This document shows, in pieces, positions 12,307 to 24,225 of a DNA stretch of 64,000 bases. The DNA lies in assembly GCA_043228905.1 (NCBI GenBank), contig JBHGNT010000020.1, forward strand, positions 7,812,001-7,876,000, in the 5' to 3' direction. The first letter of the stretch is position 1. Each line of letters begins with the position of its first letter. The notes under the pieces are model-generated. The model ran no database searches. It was not told where the DNA came from and worked only from the letters and a program-made list of their open reading frames with translations. The translations under genes were made by a program, and so were the position numbers. Source of the stretch: Azolla caroliniana. Lineage: Eukaryota; Polypodiophyta.

Positions 12307-14127
12307 GTGCCTACAGTTAGTGATAATAGTCTGAAAGTGGGACATTGCATAGCAATAAACGATACATGGTTGTTCTCCTTCTTACATTATGGAGTCTTGT
12401 CATGTGGTCGAGGTCAATTTGCAACTTTTCAAATAGGTTTGAAGAAATGGGGTCAATTGAATATTTATGCAGCAAATAATGGAAGAGATAGAACGACATT
12501 TTGGAAGAGCATACTTTCACAGTTACCTATTGTGGATCATTGGGCGATTGCAGGCGACTTTAATATGTTGGAAGATGAGTGTGATAGGGTAGGAGGAAGG
12601 TCACATACAGTAGCTGGTTCAGAATTATATGAATGGGAACGACTGATTTTTTCTTTGGGATTAATGGATTTGTGGCATGTCTTCTTTGTAAGGCTGCGGA
12701 ATTCTTTAGCGTACTTCAGATCAAATAGAAGAGAGTTACATACCAATTTGTCTAGGTTGGATAGATTCTATGTTGATAAGTTTCTATGGGACAAAGGAGG
12801 CTCCATTGGAATTTTACCGCCATTTTCCCTTTCTAATCATGCACCACTTCGTTTAGTTATAGTCTTACAGCAGCAATATAAAACTTCTCAATATAGAATT
12901 CTGAATCATCTGTTGCTTAGACAAGATTGTGTTTCTGTTATGTACAATACTTGGAATAAGTACAACTATCTTATGACTATGCATTATCCAGTGTTCAAAA
13001 GGCTATTACTAAAATACAACAATTCTTTCATTGTAAGGCCAAACAAATATTTCACACGTCTTTCACTAAAATAGGAAGACTTCATAGGGGGTTGAGGTCC
13101 TTGCAGCATTTGCAAGAGAGAAGGCCCTATTCGACTTATATAAGTTCTAGAGTGATACAAGTATGGAATCAGATATAAGCTCTAGGTTATCTTAGGCTAC
13201 AATGGATAGTGGCCCAGCTCGTACAGTTGCAGATTGCGTAAATTTTCTGCAGACTTTAGTGCAAGAACAAAATAATAGGGTGTCTAATTTTAGAGGGGCA
13301 AATATTATGCTCTCTCAATTGTCAATGGTGTGTCAAGTAACACTGCCAACTTAGCAATTTGATCATTTTCAGAATTGGTATGACATGTTTTCGACATTTA
13401 ATATACTTATAGGAGCTCGGTTATATCATCAAAATGGCAACCTCTATTTTTATGAAGTTCTAGATAATGGTAGGTTGTTTTTAGTGGAGGAGTCTTCAAT
13501 TATGTCTTCAGCCAAGCAACTGCTAGTGCGAGTAATTGCTAGATTAGATAAAAATATATTTATAGATCCTAATCCATTAATTGCTAATTACTCATCTCAT
13601 ATGTGGGTTTTACACTCTAGGCCAATTGTTGAACTTCAGTGGGATCCATCGGATTATGGTTGGAAGTTGTCTAAGTCTGACTCTTCGCAAACAAAAGTTC
13701 TTCCATTCTTCACAGATTCTGTGGCGTTGGGTAGAAACTTTTTGTCGATACCTGCAGGGGAAAAATATTGAGAGGAAGGTAATGTGTCATCTTCGTATAT
13801 GTTGAAGTTCTCGAAACTGTTTTGGTCACTTAAATGTATGAACAAGGTATTGCATTTTCAATGGTTAATGATTCATTATGCATTGCTAGTAGGAGCTTTA
13901 CTAAGGGGAACAGTACCTGATCGATCATTTGGTATGTGTGGTTTTGCATCTAAGACATTGCATCATGTTCTTTGGGAATGTGTTGCGGCCAAATGTTTTC
14001 GGTCTCGTATTGTTAGGCTTCTAGGTCGTAAATATAGGTCGGCTATATTAACGTGGGGTACGGTCTTTTGGAGAACATTGGCTCAACAAATGGATTTTTA
14101 TCATCATCATAATTCATCGTTGACTTT
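12307..14127 (+). mobile_element. LINE L, 5' part (endonuclease and zf-RVT remnants)
   Basis: Non-LTR retrotransposon remnant, split by copia D and resuming at 19573. 12330-13070 encodes the C-terminal two thirds of an APE-type endonuclease: IAGDFNMLEDECDRVGG, then SRLDRFYVDKF and the catalytic-His region SNHAPLRL. The RT core is absent. What follows is a decayed connection region, then the RT zinc-binding segment at 13784-14110 (KVLHFQWLMIHYALLVG, CGFASKTLHHVLWEC). The element is thus truncated at its 5' end, deleted in the middle, and broken by stops. Confidence 0.75.
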
Positions 14128-14561
14128 TGTTGAGCAAGCAAGCTCAACCGGATCCGGATCGACTGAATAAGCCTGAGCCAGATCGGTATCTGGATACAAC
14201 CGGCTGGATCGGGGAGACAGATCAGAGAGCCGGATTCGAGTGCTAACCAGAAGCCTAGTAGTAGCCTATACTACTAGGTAATCATGGTCTCATAGTTAGT
14301 GTCAATCGCACATACGAATATTGAAGTACTTGTCAGTACTTATTTCAGTCCTTTATGGACTTGTATAAATAGTGTTGTTATAGCACATCGTATGTACAGA
14401 GTGTTTTTATTATTTTGAATTGACGTTTACGTTCTGCTCTCTTTGTCTCTCCCGTGTATACTCTTTGTGTGTTAATCTTCTCCATTAAACCTTCATCTTA
14501 TTCACTATTGCTATCCACCTGAGCCGGTTCTATCTAACGTTTCCGCACCTTAACATTTACA
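14128..14561 (+). repeat. 5' LTR of copia D
   Basis: 434 bp, from TGTTGAGCAAGCAAGC to TAACATTTACA. It has a TATAAATAG box around 14374-14382 and a T-rich downstream region. It resembles the LTR of copia E at its start (TGTTGAG) and end (CTTCCGCAC..TTTTACA). No second copy is present in the window. Confidence 0.85.
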
Positions 14562-14573
14562 TGGTATCAAAGC
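14562..14573 (+). other. Primer-binding site of copia D
   Basis: TGGTATCAAAGC follows the LTR end directly, matching the initiator-Met tRNA 3' end except one base. It confirms plus orientation and the LTR boundary. Confidence 0.85.
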
Positions 14574-14667
14574 GCAAGGGTTGAGAACCTCTGCAGCCAA
14601 CACTTGCTTTCGTAGATGAACCCTAGAACCCGGTAACAACAGACAGAGAGAAGATATAGACTGAGGA

Positions 14668-17600
14668 ATGGCAAGTTCACTTCCAACAAAGAAGCTTGAC
14701 CGGAGCAACTACGTGTCCTGGTCATACAAGATGCACCAGTACCTGCTGGGGCATGGATATTGGAGCTTCGTGGAAGGAACGAATGAGGTAGCGCTAGTGC
14801 CGGCACACAAGGACTTCCCGGTATGGGAGCAAGGAGTGAGCCGAGTATTGTACTGCCTCATGTCCTATGTGCACGACCAGATGCTCGGCTACTTAAAGGA
14901 TGCAAAAACGTCGAAGGAGGCCTGGGGAAATCTGAAGAAGATTTTCGTCGCGAGTACCACAGCCCGTAAGTTGCAGCTCTGACAAGAGCTAAACAACATC
15001 CGACAAAGAGACATGTTGGTTACGGATTACACCACCAAAGTAAAGGAGATTTGTGACGCACTCGGGTCCATCAACGTGACCGTGGATGAAGATGAGATGG
15101 TACAAATCTGCCTCGATGGTCTAACGTAAAGGTACGGGCCAATCTGGACAGCAATCTGCACCCGAGAGAAGCCACCGACTTTCTTCAACTTGCAATCATG
15201 CTGATGATCGAAGATAACCATGCGAGTGGGTCAAGGACCACTCAATCGGACTACCGGATGTTGTACACGGAGATAGATCGGCCCCATGGACTTGGTGGAT
15301 GAAGTGGGTCGGCACACAATGGAGGTGGCCGGCAAGACCAGAACCAGATGGTGTCGACAGCAATTCTGGACCCTCCACAAGAAGGGGGAGTCAAAGTGGC
15401 GTCGGAAGCCAGCAAGGAAAAGCCAACACAGAATGCGAGTAATGTGGCAAAAAGGGCCACAAGGAAAGCGAGTGCTGGAAGAAGCGTGCTGATTCGGACA
15501 AATCTGGATCCGGCAAAACCGGTCGAGAAAACCGGCAAAGCTCGCACTACATGGAAGGATCGGAGGGATCTGGAACCGGGAAAATTGGAAAGGGGCCAGC
15601 CTTCGTGGTGAGTCACAAGGCAAACCCGATGAAGAAGACTACTTCCAAATCGGAGGAAGTATGGTACGTTGATTCCGGTGCTTCGAACCACATGACAAAC
15701 CACGATCAATTGGGGATTGTCAAAACCGGAGACGACACTCCTCACCCGATTGTGCATGTCGGATAAGTCCCTTTGAGCCATATCGGACAGCGGGGGAAGC
15801 TGATGAATGTATTACACATTCTGACAATCACAAAGAACCTGGTGTCGGTCGAACAAATCGTCGACCAAGGAATGCAGGTGCTGTTTACGCACCTCAGGTG
15901 CTTCATCGAGGAAGAGGGCCAGATACGCAAGGGCGCGGAGAAGGGAGGATGTTCATCCTCAACACTAATGACATCGGCACCACCATGTTTGCCAAAGCAC
16001 AGAAGATTGAATCAGACATCAATCTCTCGCATAAGCAGATCGGCCAAGTCAACTACCAGAGGTTTCAAGACCTACAATCGAAACAATTTGTATTCGGTTT
16101 GCCGAAATTTAGCGGCTAGAAAGCCAAAATTTGTGAAGCATGTCAACTCGGGAAGCAACACAGGTTTCCATTCCCCACCAAACGAAACCGGAGCCGTAAC
16201 AAGCTTGACCTAATCCATTCAGATATATGGGGACTAGCACAGAACGTTACTCTTGGCGGGAGTCGATACTTCGTCTCCTTCATCGACGACTACAATCGGC
16301 ACACGTGGATCTACCTCATCTAACGGAAGAGCGAAGTCTTCAAATGTTTCCGGAACTTGCAAAGCTAAGTTGAACGGGAAACAAAGAGGAAGATCAAGTC
16401 CTTGCAGTCAGATGGCGGAAAAGAATACTTTTCCGGCCAATTCAACAGTTATCTGCAACAGAACGGAATTTGGAGAGAATTCAGCTACCGATACACACCG
16501 GAACAAAACAATGTGGCCGAGAGGAAGAACCAAACGATTGTCGATGCGGCAAGGGCAATGTTGGAGGAGAAGAGCATGCCCCAATTCTACTGGGCTAAGG
16601 CGGTCTGGACGGCGTCTACATACAAAACCGGATCGGTGACAAGGTGTCAGCACACAAGCTGTATTTCGAGCGCAAGCCGAATTTGAGACACCTTCAAATA
16701 TTCGACAGCATAGCATATGTGCATGTACCGGATGAGAAGCAAAGGAAGCTTGATCCGAGGTCAGAGAAGTGGATCTTGGTTGGTTACTCGCATGAGTAAA
16801 AGGGGTATAAGTGCTATAACCCCCAGACGAAGCAGGTCCGAGTAAGTTGAGATGTTGAGTTCAACGAGACGGCATCGTGGTACTCTCTAAAGACTCGGAC
16901 TTCCGACTCCAACCCAATCCTGGAGGATGAGGTCAGTGAGCCTGAACCGGACCAAATAGAAGATGATGAGCTTGAGACTCTAGAAGAGAGTCCGGAATCG
17001 TTTCCGTTGAGCGGACCAAACGAAAGACTAGGTCAAAGTGACCAGTCGGATGAGGAACCGACGAGTAGTGGAGACTCTGCTATGCTCTCCCAATGCAAAG
17101 AAACCGAGGAGACAGTTCACACGCAAAGAGAAAGAGAAGCAGAAAATGTCGGAATATGAAACTACCAACGTTGAGTCAGATGGAGCGAATCCGACTCCGG
17201 AAAGGATGAAGGCGGAGGTTCGGGAACGAAGTCCGAACCAGCCAAGAAGGGCCCCAAACCAGGTGATAACAAGTTACGCCGGTCTTCCTGCCAGAAGAAC
17301 CCCGTTACGCGGTACGGGTACAATGAGTACATGGCGCATCACTATGCGTACATGACCAAAGTGGCGGAAGTGCGTGAGCTGAAGATCTACGCAGAAGCGG
17401 CAAAGGACGCAAATTGGCGTGCCGCTATGGAAGAAGAAATGTGGGCACTGCACTCGATGCCAACGATACATGGGACCTCGTTGACCCGCGGTACAGATAC
17501 AATGAGTACATGGCGCATCACTATGCGTACATGACCAAAGTGGCGGAAGTGCATGAGCCAGAGAGCTACGCAGAAGTGGCAAAGGACGCAAATTGGCGTG

Positions 17601-19136
17601 CCGCTATGGAAGAAGAAATGCGGGCACTCGATGCCAACGACACATGGGACCTCGTTGACCCTCCTCGACATTGTAAAACTGATCAGTTGCAAATGGGTGG
17701 ACAAGGTAAAATACAATGCTGACGGTTCGGTTAACCGGTGCAAGGCCTGGTTAGTGGCGAAGGGATACGCATAGATCCACGGAATCAACTACGACGAGAC
17801 CTTCGCTCTAGTAGCAAAGATGACGACGGTTCGTGTGCTATTGGCGGTTGTTGTAGCAAGGGGGTGGCATCTTCACCAGATGCATGTGAAGAATGTGTTT
17901 CTTCAAGGTGACCTTGAAGAACGGGTCTATATGATCCAACCTCCCGGTTTTCAGTCGGAGATGAACAAGTCGGCGGTGTGCCGGCTTTAGATGTCTCTTT
18001 ATGGTCTGAAACAAGTCGGAAAGCGAAGATCACGCACTTGTTGCGTAAGATGGGATTTGTGACCTCTAAATCCGACTCATCGTTGTTCATCCGGCAAGGT
18101 CCAGACAGTTCGGTTTGCACCTTACTTTATGTAGATGATTTAGTCATCACCGGACTTGGACTCAATGAAATCGGCATTGTCAAGGCCCAGTTATCGGACG
18201 TATTTGAGATGAAGGACCTATGGGACCTTCATTATTTCCTTGGGATCGAGGCGATCCGAACCCCCGACGGCATATTGCTCTCACATCAACACTATGTGTT
18301 GAATATGTTGTACAAGTTCGGCATGACGGAATGTCGACCTGCCTCCACACCCCTATACCGGAACCAGAAGCTCTGTCCCAACTCCGGGCCGGCCTACGAT
18401 GAGAAACGGTTCTGAAAAATAGTCGGAAGCCTGATATACTTGGTAATCACCCGACCTGACATCAGTTATCCGGTCGGTGTGATCAGCCAATTCATGCAGA
18501 AGCCAATTGTGGAGCGCGTTCACTGCGCGCACAAATATTGCGCTATGTGACCGGCACGAAGGACCAGGGACTATTATACCGGCACGGTATAACTGAAGAG
18601 CTAGTCGGATACACAGATGCCGACTGGGCTGGTGATACATCGGATCGCCAATCCACCTCCAGGTACATGTTTTCCCTTGGTAGCGCAGCTGTTTTGTGGA
18701 GCAGCAAAAAGCAACCAACAATGACTCTATCGAGCACTGAGGCTGAATACCAGGGCGCTACCAATACGTGGAGCAGCAAAAAGCATCCAATAGTGACTCT
18801 ACCGAGCACTGAGGCTGAATACCGGGGCGCTACCAATGCCACTTGTGAAGCCATCTGGCTTCGGCGACTACTACGAGATCTCCGAATCAAGGTGCTGACC
18901 CCGATCCTAATCTACTTCATACAACTCGCCAAGAACCCCATATTCCATGCTCGTACAAAGCACATAGAAGTGCATTATCACTTCATGCGTGAGCGGATCC
19001 TGAGTGGTGAAGTCGAACTTCGGTATGTTCAAACGGATTGGTAGGTTGCCGACATCTTCACCAAACGGCTCGAATCAGGCATGTTGCAACACTTCACCAA
19101 AATGCTTGGTGTTCAGCATCTCGACATGCCACACTT
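14668..19136 (+). pseudogene. Copia D gag-pol remnant with internal tandem duplications
   Basis: Starts at ATG 14668 with a copia gag (SSLPTKKLDRSNYVSWSYKM). Later come protease VWYVDSGASNHMTNHD (15660-15710), GAG-pre-integrase (15960-16140), integrase (16240-16700, EFSYRYTPEQNNVAERKNQT), RT (17620-18410, LLYVDDLVITG at about 18125) and RNase H (18540-19060, STEAEYRGATNATCEAIW). Stops and frameshifts are numerous, the first at 14980. Two tandem duplications occur: a 174-179 bp unit in RT at 17311-17663 and an exact 72-bp (24-codon) unit in RNase H at 18697-18840. Confidence 0.8.
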
Positions 19137-19572
19137 GAGGGGGAGAACGGGCACAAGCAAAGAAATTGGTGCCATAACGAGCAAAGGCAAAGAAACTGTT
19201 GACGACACCGGACAAGGAACCGTAAATTGAAGAACCATCAAAGGGGGAGACAAGAGGAAAAAGGAAGCCGAGTCGACGAAGGAAGTCGGCACATCCGAAC
19301 AAGTCGGAATGAGCGGCAACGGCGGAAAATTCAAGAAGAACAGAGCCGACCGAAAGGAGAAGGCCAAGACCCAGACATGGTCTGATGTGGTGAAGGGCTT
19401 GAAACCAAAAGACGAGTTGGAGAACACCAACTCAGACAAGAGAGGGAACGAATTAGAGATAGCCAATTCACTTCAACAGTTGGATTCAGAGGAGCCGGAT
19501 CAACTAAAGGCCAAGTGGACACGGACCCAGTGGAAGTCGACGCCAACACGAAGGAACCAACGGGTAGACAAC
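19137..19572 (+). other. Extended 3' tail of copia D after RNase H
   Basis: Begins just after an internal purine tract (CTTGAGGGGGAGAA, about 19134) and contains a 126-codon open frame from 19309 (MSGNGGKFKKNRADRKEKAK, then TQTWSDVVKGLKPKDELENT). Copia E has an equivalent region (20147-20690, minus) with KAKTKTWSDVVKSLKIEDEL-type coding. The tail is thus a shared feature of the D/E lineage and not random flank. It is charged and Lys/Glu-rich; no known domain recognised. Confidence 0.6.
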
Positions 19573-19753
19573 TTTACATGTGAAAAGTTTTCAGGTGTAC
19601 GTTACATCAAGCTCCTTGCAAGTAGTCAAGTTCTTCTCCCGGTGTTATGTTTGGAACATTATATCCTCTTTGGCCTTATGGATTATTAGGAAAGCGAGGT
19701 GTTCAAAAATATATAATGATGAACAAACTAATCTTGTGGATCGGGTTAACTCT
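19573..19753 (+). mobile_element. LINE L, 3' part (resumed after copia D)
   Basis: The coding sequence matches the region just after zf-RVT in plant LINEs: FFSRCYVWNIISSLALWIIR followed by KARCSKIYNDEQTNLVDRVN. It continues the frame of 13784-14127 once D and one ACTTT are removed. It ends at the LTR of copia E (19754). The continuation on the far side of E was not found. Confidence 0.65.
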
Positions 19754-20146
19754 TGTAAAAGAATACGTGCGGAAGCGTATGCGTAAGACATTGAGTACAC
19801 GGTTCGGAAGTACGACAGTTCGGTAAAACACAGAAATCACAGAGAAGGAGAGGGAGAGACAGAGAGCAAAAAACGTAACTATATTCAAAAATAATTCTCT
19901 ATATGTTCTCTATACATACTTGGTGCTCAGTGAGCACCTTTTATACAAGCCCTTACTATCAGGCTGACACAAGTACTTACAATACCTGACTGCTCATAAA
20001 TGAGCACCCTACAGTTACCCCCAAAATTATTCCTTGCGAGGAATAACATTCTAACAGCCTCTCAGTTTACACACCGCTACGGCCATATTTTGTGTACAGT
20101 TTTACGCACTGGGTTATGCACCCATTGTTGAGTTTGTCTCTCAACA
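19754..20146 (-). repeat. 3' LTR of copia E
   Basis: 393 bp. On the minus strand it runs from TGTTGAGAGACAAACTC (20146) to CTTCCGCACGTATTCTTTTACA-type end (19754). It has a TATAAAAGG box around 19940 and a purine-rich stretch GAGAAGGAGAGGGAGAG near 19840-19857. The purine tract GAGCTTGAGGAGGAC lies directly upstream (20147-20162), so this is a 3' LTR. Confidence 0.85.
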
Positions 20147-20165
20147 GTCCTCCTCAAGCTCAACT
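20147..20165 (-). other. Polypurine tract of copia E
   Basis: Minus-strand GTTGAGCTTGAGGAGGAC lies immediately upstream of the LTR start TGTTGAG. This is the plus-strand priming site expected in LTR retrotransposons. Confidence 0.75.
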
Positions 20166-20689
20166 TGAGGTTGCATATGCTTTTCCGGGTCTCCGCTCCT
20201 GCTTCTCCTAGCTTCACGCCTCACTCGCGCTCCTCGACCCGTTCGATTCCAGGCGCCTCGACCCCTACAATCGGCTTGTCTGCTCATGTGGCCTTTCTCA
20301 GCTTTCTTCCTGTCGCGGTGTTGGCACCTCTTTCGCTGCCCTTTTCTCCGGTTGGCCCTCAGTTGATTTGGCATATCCGAATCGATCATTACGATTGAAT
20401 CGAACATTCCTGCTTTCACCCGAATTGGTTGTCTCCAATTCGTCTTCTATCTTCAGGCTCTTAACTACGTCCGACCATGTCTTAGTCTTGGCCTTTATGC
20501 CCTTCTTGGCTTTGTTTCCCCTTTGTTCGGTTGTCTTTGACTCTTCCTTGCAATTTCAGCCCATGTTTTCTTCTTCAGCTTCTTTAGCCAGCCCGAAATC
20601 GAATTCTTCATCCAATTCGGCATCGCGGTTACTACAGCTCCTTCCACGCTCTTGTTCATGTTCCTGTCTCCCCCTCAAGTTTGGTGTGT

Positions 20690-23600
20690 CAAGGTGACAC
20701 AAACCCAGCTCAACCGAGAAATGTCGCAACTTGTCGAGACCAAGGGGCTTGGCGAAGCCGTCGGAACATACGCCAGTTCGACTTCACCAGAAAGGATACG
20801 CTCGCAGAAAAAATGGTGGTGCACCTCAATGTGCTTGGTCTGAGCGTGGAATATAGGGTTTTTCGCAATGTGGATGTTGTTGAGGTTGTCGCAATAGGTC
20901 GTCATTGGATCGGACACCTCTACATGCAGATCCCGTAATAACCGTTTCAGCCTAATGACTTCGCACGTAGCAATTGTCGGCCCTTGATGCTTGACAATGC
21001 TACTGTCGGCTACTTCTTACTGCCCCATGCAATCGCCACACTTCCCAATGAGAATGCGTATGTATCCGGATGTGGATCTACAATCGTGGGCATTTCCGGC
21101 CCAATCAGCATTCGTGTAGCCGACTAACTATTCGGCTATGCCTCCACAATACAACACACCATGTCTTTCGTGCCACTGACATATCGTAATATCCTTTGCG
21201 TGCACTAAAGGTGTTCAATCGTGGGCTGCGACATAAATTGATTGATCATTCCGAGTGGATAGCTGAGGTCTGGCCGAGTGATCGTCAAGTAGATGAGGCT
21301 TCCGACAATCTATCGAAACCATGTCGGGTCACACGCCTTTCCCAAATCTCGGTGAAGCTTTACGTTTCTATCCAGAGGGGTCGAGATGGGCTTACAATCT
21401 CCCATCCCGAATTTGAAGAGCATATTCAGCGTGTAATGATGTTGACTAATCAATATGCCTTCGGGAGAACGGATCACTTCGATCCCGAGGAAGTAATGAA
21501 GGTTGCCAAGATCCTTCATTTCGAACAATGCCGCAAGCTAAGACTTTACGCGGCCGACTTCCTCCAGGTCGGCACCAGCGATGACTAAATCATCAACATA
21601 AAGTAAAAGAAAAACCGAGCCATGTCGACCTTGCCAAACGAACAATGAAGAGTCCAACTTTGATGTCATAAACCCCATTCTACGCAACCCTTGCGTAATC
21701 TTCACAATCCAAGCTCGCGGGGCTTGCTTGAGGCCATATAACGCCTTCTTCAATCGGCAGACTGCCGAACTGTTCTGTTTGGATAGACCATGTACACCTG
21801 TTCCTCAAGATCACCTTGCAGGAATGTATTCTTTACATCCATCTAATGTAGATGCCACCCCTTCACCGCAACTAAGGCTAGCAGAACTCGCACGGTAGTC
21901 ATCTTCGCAACAGGCGCGAAGGTCTTGTTGTAATCGGCGCCATGCTTCTACCCGTAGCCTTTCGCAACCAAACGGGCATATATCGGTTGACCGAGTCGTC
22001 CGTGTTGTATTTCACCTTAAACACACATCTGCATCCGACCGCTTAACACCTTCAGGTGGATCAACTAGGTTCCAAGTCTCATTGTCCGATAATGCAGAGG
22101 CATCTCAGCCTCACTGACCTCTTCTTTAGAATTCAGAATGGAATCATGAGGTATTGAAGGTGAAGGCAAGTGCCACGAAGCGGACTCGTCGAACACGACA
22201 TCTCGGCTTACGCGAACTTCCTTTGTTCGGGGGTTATAGCACTTATACCCCTTCTGCTCGTCTGAATAGCCGACCAAGATACACTTCTTCCTCTTCTCCT
22301 TTGGCACATGCACATACGTAATGCTGCCGAAAATCCTCAAGTGTGCCAAGTTTGTCTTCTTTCCAAAATACAACTCATGTGGCGACACTCCTCCATTAGC
22401 AGAGGTCTGATTCTGTAAGTAAACAGCCGTCCTTATGGCTTCAGCCCAGTAAAACTTCAGCATTCAAGCATTGCCTTAACGGCTTCTTCGATTGTCTGAT
22501 TCTTCCGCTTGGCCACGCCGTTCTACTGCGGTGTGTATCTACATGAGAATTCGCGTCGAATTCCTTCCTTCTATAGATAACTCGTGAACTGGTCGGAGAA
22601 GTACTCCTTCCTGCCATTGGACCGTAGGCATTTGATCTTACGCCCTATTTCCCTTTTTGCAAGGTTCTTTACCTTCAAGAAACATGCAAAACTTCGCTCT
22701 TCTTCGCAATCATACATGCCTAGGTATGCCGAGTGAAGTCATCGATGAAGGTTACAAATTAACGGCTACCACCTAAGCTCACGTTCTGTGCCGGTCCCCA
22801 TACATCCGAATGGATCAAATCCATCGGATTTCGACTACGATTACGCTCATTGGGGAATGGAAGTCAGTGTTGCTTCCCGAGTTGGCAGGCTTCGCAGACT
22901 TGGCCATTATGGCCCCAAAATTTCAGCAAACCGAAAACAATGTTCTTTGTCTGCATTTCACAAAGCCGTGGGAAGTTAACGTGGCCGAACCGCTTGTGCC
23001 ACAGGTCGATATCCGATTCGACCTTTTGTCCTTTCGCGAACAACGCGGTTCTGGCTTGATTGGTGTCGAGGATGAACATCCTCCCTTCACGGCGCCCTTG
23101 CGAGATAACTTGGCCTTCCTCTTCGATGTAGCACCCGAGGTGCGTGAATCGAACTTGCAAGCCCTAGTGGACGATCTGACCTACCAACACCAGGTTCTTG
23201 GTTATTGTCGGGACATGCAGCACGTTCATGAGTTTCCCTTTCAGCCTGACGTGGCTGATAGGAACTTCACCGACATGTTCGATGGTATGTGGAGTGTCGT
23301 CTCCCGTTTCAACCACTCCTTGCTTTTCTGGCTTCTCCAAGTACAAGAACCAATCCTCGTGACTCGTCATATGATTTGACACTCCGGAATCAACATACCA
23401 CACCTCGCTCGATTTCGAGGTGTTCACGGCCATCGAATTGGCCTTGTGCTTCATTACGAAGGTTGGGCCCGATCCATTTCCGGCTCGTTCGGAGCCCTCG
23501 GCATAGTGCGATTTCTGACGCCTTCCTACGTCTCTTCCGCTCTATCCGGCTTTGTCCAAATCGACTCTCTTCTTCCAACACTTGCTCTCCCTATGGCCTT

Positions 23601-24072
23601 TCTTTCCCTAGTGGACGATCTGACCTACCGACACCAGGTTCTTGGTTATTGTCGGGATGTGCAGCACGTTCATGAGTTTCCCTTTCAGCTTGACGTGGCT
23701 GATGGGAACTTCACCGACATGTTCGATGGTATGCGGAGTATCGTCTCCCGTTTCAACCACTCCTTGCTTTTCTGGTTTCTCCAAGTACAAGAACCAATCC
23801 TCGTGACTCGTCATATGATTTGACGCTCCGAAATCAACGTACCACACCTCGCTCGATTTCGAGGTGTTCACGGCCATCGAATTGGCCTTGTGCTTCATTA
23901 CGAAGGTTGGGCTCGATCCATTTCCGGCTCGTTCGGAGCCCTCGGCATAGTGCGATTTCTGACGCCTTCGTGCGTCTCTTCCACTTGATCCGGCTTTGTC
24001 CAAATCGACTCTCTTCTTCCAACACTCGCTCTCCCTGTGGCCTTTCTTGCCACAGTACCAGCATTCCGTCAC
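20690..24072 (-). pseudogene. Copia E gag-pol remnant
   Basis: Element order: CCHC knuckle TECWYCGKKGHRESECWKKR (24072), protease VWYVDFGASNHMTSHED (about 23870; DSGA has become DFGA), and again VWYVDSGVSNHMTSHED (about 23410) because a 444-bp segment is duplicated. GAG-pre-integrase IDLWHKRFGHVNFPRLCEMQ is near 22980 and integrase MLKFYWAEAIRTAVYLQNQT at 22463. RT has LKQAPRAW and LLLYVDDLVIAG (about 21590) and the MKDLGNLHYFLGIEVI phrase (about 21500). RNase H end reads TKHIEVHHHFFCERILSGEV (about 20840). Frameshifts and stops separate the blocks. Confidence 0.8.
23162..24049 (-). repeat. 444-bp tandem duplication in copia E
   Basis: 23162-23605 and 23606-24049 are two near-identical copies offset by 444 bases, both containing protease and the end of the zinc knuckle. 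444 is a multiple of three (148 codons), so the frame is kept across the junction. The copies differ at scattered bases, so the event is not recent. Confidence 0.85.
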
Positions 24073-24170
24073 GGCCTTCTCTTGCTCAACTATTCCTATT
24101 ATGTTGGAATCAAGTGATGATGTTAAGTGGAACTATGTTCCGCCTCGTTGGTTGTTTCCGCCACCGTCGC

Positions 24171-24225
24171 CATTCATATTGCATACAACATGACTTAATA
24201 GGAAGTCCACATTAATTTTTCATTA
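24171..24225. other. Junction between copia E and the tandem array
   Basis: Short AT-rich stretch with no feature beyond the end of E's similarity. It carries neither a primer site nor an LTR end. Confidence 0.3.

Larger units (their letters stand above)
14128..19572 (+). mobile_element. Copia element D, 3' LTR lost
   Basis: Ty1/copia element read rightwards, with 5' LTR 14128-14561, primer site, gag-pol to about 19130 and a long tail to 19572. It is inserted in LINE L. ACTTT occurs at 14123-14127 and again at 19573-19577, where the LINE frame resumes (SSLT before, HVKSFQVYVTSSS after). No 3' LTR or LTR-adjacent polypurine tract is present: the tail passes straight into the target duplication at TAGACA/ACTTT. 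The nearest relative in the window is copia E on the other strand. Confidence 0.8.
20147..24170 (-). mobile_element. Copia element E, 5' truncated
   Basis: Copia element read leftwards from a zinc-knuckle gag fragment (about 24170) to the 3' LTR (19754-20146). 5' LTR, primer site and most of gag are missing; at about 24170 the sequence passes to unrelated AT-rich DNA. The family is that of copia D: same LTR ends, same long tail after RNase H, and closely matching protease and pre-integrase phrases. It abuts LINE L on its left side. Confidence 0.8.

Noticed and set aside
12307-12360. A start codon at 12307 for the LINE endonuclease frame
   Set aside because: The ATG lies at the junction with gypsy K and the first residues are not LINE-like; the endonuclease N-terminus is simply missing.
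23820-24215. Plus-strand ORFs opposite copia E protease
   Set aside because: Shadows of the duplicated gag-protease segment on the minus strand.
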